NCBI GenBank assembly: GCA_035626155.1
Contig: DASPOF010000074.1
Span: 1-5,072, forward strand
Origin: DASPOF01 sp035626155
GTDB taxonomy: Bacteria > Desulfobacterota > Binatia > Binatales > Binataceae
Length of the DNA stretch: 5,072 nt
Direction of reading: 5' to 3'
Shown: positions 1 through 4,995 of the stretch, piece after piece
Layout of the letters: every line of letters starts with the position of its first letter
Position numbering within the stretch: position 1 is the first letter of the stretch
Made by a program: the position numbers and the translations under genes
Notes under the pieces: generated by a model
What the model was told of the DNA's origin: nothing
Databases searched by the model: none
The model's input: the letters and a program-made list of their open reading frames with translations, nothing else

Positions 1-65
1 CACCCTGCTAAGGGGGTTAGTTCCTTGATCCCGCGATCGATCAGTTCTTGCGCGCCCGCGAGCAC
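1..65 (-). CDS. Possible 5' end of a minus-strand gene leaving the left edge (very tentative)
   Basis: On the minus strand a frame opens at a GTG (63-65) and stays open to the window edge, about 21 codons. Its translation begins (M)LAGAQELIDRGIKELTPLAG, which looks like an ordinary amphipathic helix rather than a random frame. The frame upstream is closed by a TAA about ten codons before the GTG. No convincing Shine-Dalgarno sequence precedes the GTG; the nearest AGGG lies about 14 nt away. The piece is too short to assign a family, and no function is proposed. It may equally be a chance open frame. Confidence 0.2.
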   Translation of the reverse strand, partial: MLAGAQELIDRGIKELTPLAG

Positions 66-199
66 CGCCCGGTGCGCGCCCTGTCTAGGATCATGTTAAG
101 CTGTTCCGCCCGTTGCGGTAGGAGCGCCCATTCGCTTGACCGTTTGTTTCGGGGAGGCTGTAGCGTTCGAGCCAGTTGGATAGGCTCCGCCGCTTACCC

Positions 200-248
200 C
201 GGGAATTTCTCCCGCGCGCGGCTCGACGCCGCAATCGAATTGCGCGGC
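200..248 (-). repeat. Two small hairpins just past the peptidase stop codon
   Basis: Two inverted repeats lie directly downstream (minus strand) of the peptidase stop. The first, 228-248, pairs GCC+GCAAT with ATTGC+GGC around a CGA loop, with a 2-nt bulge. The second, 200-214, pairs CGGGA with TCCCG around a 5-nt loop. Neither is followed by a T-run on the minus strand, so they are not a textbook intrinsic terminator. They could act as a 3' stabiliser or weak stop for the ilvD-peptidase transcript. The rest of 66-252 shows no supported gene. Confidence 0.25.
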
Positions 249-252
249 CCGC

Positions 253-975
253 TCAGGGCCCGGCGTCGAATCCGCCTGCGGGACGCTGTCCCTGTTCCGG
301 CAGACCGACCTGCGCGCGATGCCATCCGTCGCGGAACGCCTCGGTGCGCTCCGCCCCGGTTCCATGACCGCTCGCCTGACCGAAGAAATCGTCGCCGGTT
401 AGCTGGTAGTAGCGCGTGATCTCGTCGGAATCGAGCCGCATGCCGAGACGCTGGAGCGTGTAGCCGGCGAACTGGTCGGCGGCGAGTTCCTTCGCCTTGG
501 CGCCGATCCGCTCATTGCGCGGGTCGAAGTCCTGATGAATCAGATGGCCCTCCTCGTGCGCGAAGATCGCGTAGAGCATCGGGTTCATCGCTTCCGGGTC
601 GCTGATATTCATCCAGTTGGCCAGCAGCCTGGCGAGGAACGCGGCGTTGTAGAAGATGCATCCGCCCTCGCGCACGTGCGGGCTGATCTCGGCCACCGAT
701 TCGTACACGCGGAAATTAACCCCGTTCATATCGTTGAGCTGCGAGACGATCGCCCGATACGAATCCGACGCGGGACGGGCGGCCTCGCCGCACGCCACCA
801 CGGTCTGGTCGGATTTGGGCGCGGATTCAGTGTCCGGGGCGGGACCCTCGGTATGCTTTTCGATTACCTTCCAGTCATCCTCGGCGCGCGCGGAGCGAGG
901 CCCGGCGCCGAGAGCGAGCAGCACGAGCACGGCCACTACGCGCGCGATTGCAATTTGCCGCCGGCCGAAGGTCAT
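253..975 (-). CDS. Exported M48-like zinc metallopeptidase
   Basis: A 240-residue protein, probably an exported zinc-dependent protease. Residues 1-31 form a signal peptide: a basic start with GRR, a hydrophobic core (VVAVLVLLALGAG), and an SARA|ED cleavage site. There is no lipobox, so the mature protein should be free in the periplasm or secreted. The zinc site is HEEGH (residues 140-144), the HExxH motif, followed 18 residues later by ELAAD (163-167). This matches the ExxxD pattern of M48/gluzincin enzymes that supplies the third ligand. A later HGTGAERTEAF segment (204-214) resembles the C-terminal His...R motif of M48 proteins. C62 and C106 could form a disulfide. The ATG is supported by GGGAG nine bases upstream. 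It lies 26 nt after ilvD on the same strand, so is probably its operon partner. The metallopeptidase call is firm; substrate and exact family are unknown. Confidence 0.8.
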   Translation of the reverse strand: MTFGRRQIAIARVVAVLVLLALGAGPRSARAEDDWKVIEKHTEGPAPDTESAPKSDQTVVACGEAARPASDSYRAIVSQLNDMNGVNFRVYESVAEISPHVREGGCIFYNAAFLARLLANWMNISDPEAMNPMLYAIFAHEEGHLIHQDFDPRNERIGAKAKELAADQFAGYTLQRLGMRLDSDEITRYYQLTGDDFFGQASGHGTGAERTEAFRDGWHRAQVGLPEQGQRPAGGFDAGP

Positions 976-984
976 CGGATCTCG

Positions 985-989
985 CTCCC
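985..989 (-). promoter_or_regulatory. Ribosome binding site of the metallopeptidase gene
   Basis: On the minus strand GGGAG sits nine bases before the ATG at 973-975, inside the 26-nt gap after the ilvD stop. It fixes this start and shows that the peptidase is translated independently although probably on the same mRNA as ilvD. Confidence 0.6.
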
Positions 990-1001
990 GCCGGGCGGTT
1001 C

Positions 1002-2684
1002 CTAGTTGGTCACCGCGCCGCGCGATGCCGACGAGACGAGTTCGGCGTATTTCGCCATCACTCCCGATTCATAGCGCGGTTTGGGCTTGCGCCATCCTTT
1101 GAGCCGATCGGCGATCTGCTCGGCGCTCAGCTCGACATCGAGGCGGCGCTTGGGGACGTCGAACGCGATGATGTCGCCCTCGCGCAGCGCTGCGATCGGC
1201 CCGCCGACGACCGCCTCCGGCGCAACATGCCCCGCCATCAGGCCGTGCGTTGCGCCCGAGAAACGGCCATCGGTAAGCAGCGCGACCGATTCGCCGAGTC
1301 CCTCGCCGACCAGCGCCGCCGTTACCTGGAGCATCTCGGGCATCCCGGGCGCTCCCTTTGGTCCCTCGTTCCGGATGACGACCACATCGCCGGGATTGAT
1401 CTTGCGCGCCGAGACCGCCTTGAACGCGTCGTCCTCGGAGTCGAACACGCGGGCGGGTCCGCGATGGTTCATGCGCTCGTGGCCTGCGATCTTCGCGACG
1501 CATCCCTCCGGCGCTAGGTTGCCCTTGAGAATCACCAGGCCGCCCGTGGGCTGGATCGGGTTTGCCAGCGGACGGACGACCTCCTGCCCCCTGGTCTCGC
1601 GGGCGTCGCGGGCCTCCTCGCCGATCGTGCGGCCCGTCACCGTGATTTCCTCGGAATGAAGCAGGCCCGCCTCCTGGAGGCGCTTGGCGATGAGCGGGAT
1701 GCCGCCGGCGGCGTACAGGTCGCAGGCCACGAAGCGTCCGCCCGGCTTGAGGTCGGCGAGCAGCGGCGTGCGCGCGCTGATGCGATCGAAGTCGTCGATC
1801 GAGAGTGCGACGCCGGCCTCGCGCGCGATCGCGAGAAGATGCAGCACCGAATTGGTGGACCCGCCGGTCATCGCAACCGCGGCGATCGCATTCTCGATCG
1901 CGTTGCGCGTGACGATGCGGCTGGGGCGCAAATCCTTCTTGAGCAGTTCGACGACGAGCTGGCCCGCGCGGTACGCGCTTTGCGGCTTGAGCGGATCGGT
2001 TGCCGGAATTGAATTTCCGCCCGCGGGCGAAATCCCGAGCAGCTCGCACGCCGTCGCCATCGTGTTGGCCGTGAACTGGCCTCCGCACGCGCCCACGCCC
2101 GGGCAGGCCGCATTTTCGAGCTGGCTGAGCTGCTCGACGGTAATCTTGCCCGCGGCCTCGGCGCCGATCGCCTCGTACACGTCCTGGATTGTCACGTTCT
2201 TATCGCCGAAGCGGCCCGGCTGAATCGAGCCGCCGTAGAGCATCACCGATGGCAGGTCGAGCCTGAGCAGCGCCATCACCGCGGCCGGGATCGTCTTGTC
2301 GCATCCCGACAGCGCAACGACGCCGTCGAACAGATGGCCGCGGCTGGTCAATTCGATCGAGTCGGCGACCAGTTCGCGGCTGATGAGCGATGCGCGCATG
2401 CCGGCGGTCCCCATCGAGATGCCGTCGCAGATCGCGATGGTGTTGAACTCGACCGGAGTGGCGCCCGCCGCGCGCACGCCGCGCTTGACGTCCTCGGCGA
2501 GCTTCCGCAGGTGGGCGGTGCAGGGCATGATCTCGATCCAGCAGTGAGCGACCCCGATGAGCGGCCGGCTGAGGTCCTCGTCGGAGTATCCAACTGCTTT
2601 CATCATCGCGCGGGCGCCGGCGCGCGACGGGCCGTCGAGGAGCACGCTGCTGTGCCGCCTGGGTAACTTGTTCTGATCTGCCAT
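1002..2684 (-). CDS. ilvD: Dihydroxy-acid dehydratase IlvD
   Basis: A complete 560-residue enzyme that dehydrates 2,3-dihydroxy-isovalerate and 2,3-dihydroxy-3-methylvalerate to the 2-oxo acids leading to valine, leucine and isoleucine; it acts in the cytoplasm. All family landmarks are visible. The three iron-sulfur cysteines are C55 (IEIMPC), C128 (LSGCDKT) and C200 (GVGACGG). Acidic Mg ligands are expected in ICDGISMG (D87) and CDK (D129), with K130 next to it. The C-terminal LTDGRFSGATHGLMAGH holds the presumed catalytic serine, S476. Three cysteines in this spacing and a length near 560 fit the [2Fe-2S] class with a short N-terminus. The ATG at 2682-2684 (MADQNKLPR) is chosen because AGAGG lies nine bases upstream; the frame stays open 41 codons further up, but that stretch is Arg/Pro-rich and unlike the family. 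Oddities are AHCW and PCT where ANTW/PCN-like residues are usual. Confidence 0.95.
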   Translation of the reverse strand: MADQNKLPRRHSSVLLDGPSRAGARAMMKAVGYSDEDLSRPLIGVAHCWIEIMPCTAHLRKLAEDVKRGVRAAGATPVEFNTIAICDGISMGTAGMRASLISRELVADSIELTSRGHLFDGVVALSGCDKTIPAAVMALLRLDLPSVMLYGGSIQPGRFGDKNVTIQDVYEAIGAEAAGKITVEQLSQLENAACPGVGACGGQFTANTMATACELLGISPAGGNSIPATDPLKPQSAYRAGQLVVELLKKDLRPSRIVTRNAIENAIAAVAMTGGSTNSVLHLLAIAREAGVALSIDDFDRISARTPLLADLKPGGRFVACDLYAAGGIPLIAKRLQEAGLLHSEEITVTGRTIGEEARDARETRGQEVVRPLANPIQPTGGLVILKGNLAPEGCVAKIAGHERMNHRGPARVFDSEDDAFKAVSARKINPGDVVVIRNEGPKGAPGMPEMLQVTAALVGEGLGESVALLTDGRFSGATHGLMAGHVAPEAVVGGPIAALREGDIIAFDVPKRRLDVELSAEQIADRLKGWRKPKPRYESGVMAKYAELVSSASRGAVTN

Positions 2685-2693
2685 CGTGTTGAG

Positions 2694-2698
2694 CCTCT
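2694..2698 (-). promoter_or_regulatory. Ribosome binding site of ilvD
   Basis: AGAGG on the minus strand, nine bases before the ATG at 2682-2684. It selects this start over in-frame upstream ATGs at 2754-2756 and 2805-2807, which lack such a site. Confidence 0.55.
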
Positions 2699-2701
2699 GC
2701 G

Positions 2702-2742
2702 GCCGGGGATCGCCCCGGCGGTTCGCGCCGGGTAATGCCGGC
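2702..2742 (-). promoter_or_regulatory. Two GC hairpins in the ilvD leader
   Basis: A perfect 7-bp stem (GCCGGGG with CCCCGGC, loop ATCG) occupies 2702-2719 and ends three bases before the ilvD ribosome binding site. A second stem of 5 bp (GCCGG with CCGGC, 6-nt loop) occupies 2727-2742. If the 5' end of the mRNA lies further up, both would form in the leader and could affect translation or transcript stability. No T-run follows either, and no leader peptide rich in Leu/Val/Ile codons is visible, so classical ilv attenuation is not supported. Confidence 0.35.
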
Positions 2743-2758
2743 CTGCGTCGATCCATTT

Positions 2759-2764
2759 TTATTA
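2759..2764 (-). promoter_or_regulatory. Candidate -10 element for ilvD
   Basis: The only AT-rich patch close to ilvD in this GC-rich divergent region is 2754-2766. On the minus strand it reads TGTAATAAAAAT, and TAATAA matches a sigma-70 -10 box moderately well. No good -35 box is found at 16-18 bp; the upstream sequence is a run of CG dinucleotides. A start here would give a leader of about 70 nt containing both hairpins. No equally good promoter was found for the divergent plus-strand gene in 2765-2857. Confidence 0.22.
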
Positions 2765-2857
2765 CACCCGCGCGCGGCGCGAAACCTGCTGGTAATCGAA
2801 TCCCCATTTTCTCAATTGCCTCTCACGGGACTTGTTGCCAGCATCGTTAGGCAGCGT

Positions 2858-2862
2858 AGGAA
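2858..2862 (+). promoter_or_regulatory. Ribosome binding site of the propeller gene
   Basis: AGGAA just upstream of the ATG at 2867-2869, with a 4-nt spacer. The protein from this ATG begins directly with a normal signal peptide, whereas the open frame further upstream (from 2735) would put 44 unrelated residues before it. Confidence 0.5.
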
Positions 2863-2866
2863 AGCC

Positions 2867-4699
2867 ATGTCCGCGTGGGGGAAACAGCTTTTCGCGTTCC
2901 TCGCCGGTTTGTCGATCGCCATCGCGGTCGTGATGCCCGTGCTCGCACCCGCGCAGGCCGAGGCAAAAGGAAAGGGGTGCCCGACGCTCAAGTTTGAACC
3001 GGACAGCCTCAACTTCGGCAAGGTCCCGGTGGGACTGAAGGACGATAAAGTCACCTATGTGACAAACACTTCCAAGACTGTATCCGCTGACATTGTGTTG
3101 ATTGGGGTAGCGGACACGCCGCCGTTCTCTATCGAGAAAGGACAGTCCCAGACCACGTGCGAGGGGGGAGAATTTGCACCGAGTGCCGTCTGCGTCGTTT
3201 TCGTAGGTTGTACGCCGCCTTCCGTTGGGAAGTTCAAAGACAAGCTGAAATTCACCTTTGGAGTCGAGGGCTGCAAACCGCAAAGCATTCCCCTGCTCTG
3301 CCAGGGAGTCGCACCAAAGGCCACCGCCACGCCCACTCCGACCCCGACTCTGACTCCCACGCCGTCGCCGACGCCAACCACGACGCCTACCGGGACCGCC
3401 ACTCCAACCGCCACGGCGACTCGCACGGCCACCGCCACGGCGACCCGGACTGCGACGGTCACCCCCACACCAACTCTGACCGCGACTCCGACCGCAACAT
3501 CGACGGCAGCCACACCGACAGCGACCGCCACGCCGGGCGTCGCACTGTGGGTCACCAGCGGCGGTGGCGGCCCCGGCGTTGTGGACCAAGTGACGGCTTA
3601 TCCGCTTCCGATCGGCGGCAATCCCGACATAGCACCGGCCGTCACTATCGTGGGCCAGTTCAACAGTCAGTGCACCTCTGCCGGGACGCCATATGCGTGT
3701 TGCAGCGGTAAAGGCAGCGGCACGTGCGTTGACAACACGGGGCTGGCTATCCCGGGCGGAATCGCGCTGGACTCAAGCGGCAACATCTATGTGGCGAACC
3801 AAAGTTTTGCCGCCTCCAGCGTCAGTGTCTTTGCACCGGGCAGCAGCGGTAATGCGGCGCCGATCCGCACTATCTCCGGCGCCAACACCGAGCTGGATGG
3901 TCCATACGGCCTTGCGCTGGATTCCGCCGGCGCGAATATCTACACGGCGAATGTCGCGAACATCGCCACCTCGTGCGCGAGCAATGGCGCCGTCCTGGTC
4001 TTCCCCGCCGGCGGTAACGACAACATCTCGCCCGGCAGCGAGATCCGATGCACCGGCACGCCGCCTGGCGACATGACCGCCCTCTTTCGACCATCCGGCG
4101 TCGCTCTGGATTCCGGGGGAAACATCTACGTGGTAAGCCCTGGCGGCCCATACATCAATTCCTATCCAGCAGGCTCCAATGGCGATATCGCCCCGACCTC
4201 GATGATCGCCTGTATCACTGTGCCTGAGGGAGGAACCTGCACCACCGACCTGACCCAAATCGGCGCACCGTACGGTATCGCGCTGGATTCCAGCGGGAAT
4301 ATGTACGTGACAAACGACGGCGGACCGCCAGGCAGCGGGGGCGTCAGCGTCGCGATCTATGGGGCGGGCAGCGGCGGAAATACGGCGCCGCTCGAGACTA
4401 TCGCAGGTCAATTCGACAGCGCGTGTACAGGGAGTGGTGCGCCTTATCCATGTTGCAGCGGCTCAGGCACCGGCACATGCGTCGACAGCACCGGGCTCAG
4501 TCATCCGCAAGGCATCGCGCTGGATTCCAGCGGGAACATCTACGTCGCCAACACCGGGAACTTCACTGTGACAGTCTATCCCCCGTTCACGGGCAGCACC
4601 TTCGTCGGCACGGTCAACCAGGCGCCCATCGCGACCATCAACACGGGCTTTGTCGGTAATTCTCCCAATGACGTCGCGATCGGCCCGTTCACTCCATAG
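2867..4699 (+). CDS. Secreted ASH-domain / Thr-Pro linker / six-bladed NHL-type propeller protein
   Basis: A 610-residue exported protein of unknown function. Residues 1-31 or 1-33 are a signal peptide (hydrophobic AFLAGLSIAIAVVMPVLA, then APAQA|EA). Residues about 38-148 look like an ASH/choice-of-anchor-D immunoglobulin-like domain: LNFGKVPVG near the start, then CVVFVGCTPPSVGKFKDKL and a closing IPLLCQGVA; it carries six cysteines. Residues 152-223 are a linker of almost only Thr, Pro and Ala. Residues 225-608 are propeller repeats of the NHL type: GIALDSSGNIYVAN near 298, 347, 411, 470 and 549, each followed by a VxVYxxGxxGNxAPxxTI strand pair. The last strand (NDVAIGPF, 601-608) seems to pair with the first (ALWVTSG, 226-232), making six blades. 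Two loops carry a cysteine-rich insert. No sortase motif, lipobox or C-terminal membrane helix is present, so it should be released or loosely surface-bound. Binding or scaffold roles are possible; no catalytic motif was recognised. Confidence 0.85.
   Translation: MSAWGKQLFAFLAGLSIAIAVVMPVLAPAQAEAKGKGCPTLKFEPDSLNFGKVPVGLKDDKVTYVTNTSKTVSADIVLIGVADTPPFSIEKGQSQTTCEGGEFAPSAVCVVFVGCTPPSVGKFKDKLKFTFGVEGCKPQSIPLLCQGVAPKATATPTPTPTLTPTPSPTPTTTPTGTATPTATATRTATATATRTATVTPTPTLTATPTATSTAATPTATATPGVALWVTSGGGGPGVVDQVTAYPLPIGGNPDIAPAVTIVGQFNSQCTSAGTPYACCSGKGSGTCVDNTGLAIPGGIALDSSGNIYVANQSFAASSVSVFAPGSSGNAAPIRTISGANTELDGPYGLALDSAGANIYTANVANIATSCASNGAVLVFPAGGNDNISPGSEIRCTGTPPGDMTALFRPSGVALDSGGNIYVVSPGGPYINSYPAGSNGDIAPTSMIACITVPEGGTCTTDLTQIGAPYGIALDSSGNMYVTNDGGPPGSGGVSVAIYGAGSGGNTAPLETIAGQFDSACTGSGAPYPCCSGSGTGTCVDSTGLSHPQGIALDSSGNIYVANTGNFTVTVYPPFTGSTFVGTVNQAPIATINTGFVGNSPNDVAIGPFTP
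3320..3535 (+). repeat. Low-complexity Thr/Pro/Ala linker coding repeat
   Basis: These 72 codons (residues 152-223 of the propeller protein) encode almost only Thr, Pro and Ala, with a few Ser, Leu, Gly, Val and two Arg. Within it the 8-residue unit TATATRTA occurs twice in tandem (3407-3430 and 3431-3454); the first 14 bases of the two copies are identical. Such linkers are extended spacers between extracellular domains and vary in length by repeat slippage. The region also creates long artefactual open frames on other frames. Confidence 0.8.
3656..3799 (+). repeat. Cysteine-rich insert plus propeller strand, copy 1
   Basis: Residues 264-311 of the propeller protein: a 34-residue loop with cysteines C269, C278, C279 and C287 (C-x8-CC-x7-C), running into GIALDSSGNIYVAN. 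It is 36/48 identical to copy 2 at 4409-4552, and the copies start 753 bases apart. The other inter-blade loops are shorter and lack this pattern. Confidence 0.75.
4409..4552 (+). repeat. Cysteine-rich insert plus propeller strand, copy 2
   Basis: Residues 515-562 of the propeller protein, with cysteines C520, C529, C530 and C538 in exactly the spacing of copy 1. The conserved core of both copies is G-x-PY-x-CCSG-x-G-x-GTCVD. The four cysteines could form two disulfides in an exported protein or, less likely there, hold a metal. Confidence 0.75.
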
Positions 4700-4732
4700 T
4701 GCGGCCACGCTCATGCACGATCCCTGAGTGAC

Positions 4733-4759
4733 CCGCGTGTCCTGCGAACGCACACGCGG
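4733..4759 (+). repeat. 8-bp inverted repeat downstream of the propeller gene
   Basis: CCGCGTGT (4733-4740) pairs perfectly with ACACGCGG (4752-4759) around an 11-nt loop, 33 bases after the propeller stop. No T-run follows, so it is probably an accessory hairpin ahead of the better terminator at 4780. Confidence 0.4.
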
Positions 4760-4777
4760 TGATCGGCCTTGGTATAA

Positions 4778-4804
4778 GGGCACGGTCATGAGACCGTGCT
4801 TCTT
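4778..4804 (+). terminator. Factor-independent terminator of the propeller gene
   Basis: A perfect 8-bp stem, GCACGGTC with GACCGTGC, with loop ATGA (4780-4799), extended by two G-T wobble pairs and followed by TTCTT. It lies about 80 bases past the propeller stop codon and fits an intrinsic terminator with a short, interrupted T-tail. Confidence 0.55.
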
Positions 4805-4807
4805 CGA

Positions 4808-4871
4808 GCGGATGCCGCAGCCGGCGGTTGATGTTCTCCGTCGCGCGGCTCTACCGCCGGATGCGGATGCC
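4808..4871. repeat. Inverted repeat nested inside a 9-bp direct repeat
   Basis: CCGGCGGT (4821-4828) and ACCGCCGG (4853-4860) form a perfect 8-bp inverted repeat with a 24-nt loop. The 9-mer GCGGATGCC occurs just outside on both sides (4808-4816 and 4863-4871). The layout imitates a target-site duplication around terminal inverted repeats, but the core is only 40 bp and the flanking gaps differ (4 nt and 2 nt). No coding sequence was found between 4700 and 4995. Confidence 0.4.
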
Positions 4872-4929
4872 CTCAAATGTTTTTGCTCCTGGCCGTTCCA
4901 GTGTCCATGACACCGCATCGAGGCTCTAC

Positions 4930-4958
4930 TTGGCAAGCAGGCTTCCGCAGGTTAGCCT
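4930..4958 (+). promoter_or_regulatory. Probable promoter of tRNA-Arg
   Basis: TTGGCA (4930-4935, five of six to the -35 consensus) and TAGCCT (4953-4958, three of six to the -10 consensus) are 17 bp apart. Initiation would fall near 4965, about 30 nt before the mature tRNA, followed by a GC-rich stretch typical of stable-RNA promoters. A 7-bp inverted repeat (GCAGGCT 4937-4943 with AGCCTGC 4954-4960) overlaps the spacer and -10, and a 5-bp stem (4959-4963 with 4968-4972) follows it. Confidence 0.4.
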
Positions 4959-4995
4959 GCCCGTCTGCGGGCTGGTGATCGTCAAACGGGCGTGC

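Noticed and set aside
1..60. CCTGCTAAGG near the left edge, resembling a tRNA-Ser(GCU) anticodon arm
   Set aside because: The stem has a mismatch and no GGTTCGAATCC-type T-arm or acceptor end follows.
948..2223. Several long plus-strand frames opposite ilvD
   Set aside because: They are antisense frames kept open by high GC. The minus-strand IlvD protein carries all its family motifs, so these are shadows.
2685..2807. A longer IlvD starting at 2807
   Set aside because: The added 41 residues are Arg/Pro-rich and match nothing in the family, while the ATG at 2682-2684 has a good ribosome binding site.
2735..2866. A longer propeller protein starting at 2735
   Set aside because: It would bury the signal peptide 44 residues inside; the ATG at 2867 has a ribosome binding site and a normal export signal.
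3055..3555. A minus-strand open frame made of Gly-Val-Ala repeats
   Set aside because: It is the complement of the Thr/Pro/Ala linker codons; it has no start signal and no sensible domain.
3157..3711. A plus-strand open frame very rich in His, Asp and Arg
   Set aside because: It overlaps the propeller gene in another frame; the His/Asp pattern is just the Thr/Pro/Ala repeat codons read one base off.
4728..4910. A 60-codon plus-strand frame between the propeller gene and the tRNA
   Set aside because: It runs through the terminator hairpin, lacks a ribosome binding site and has no recognisable protein character.
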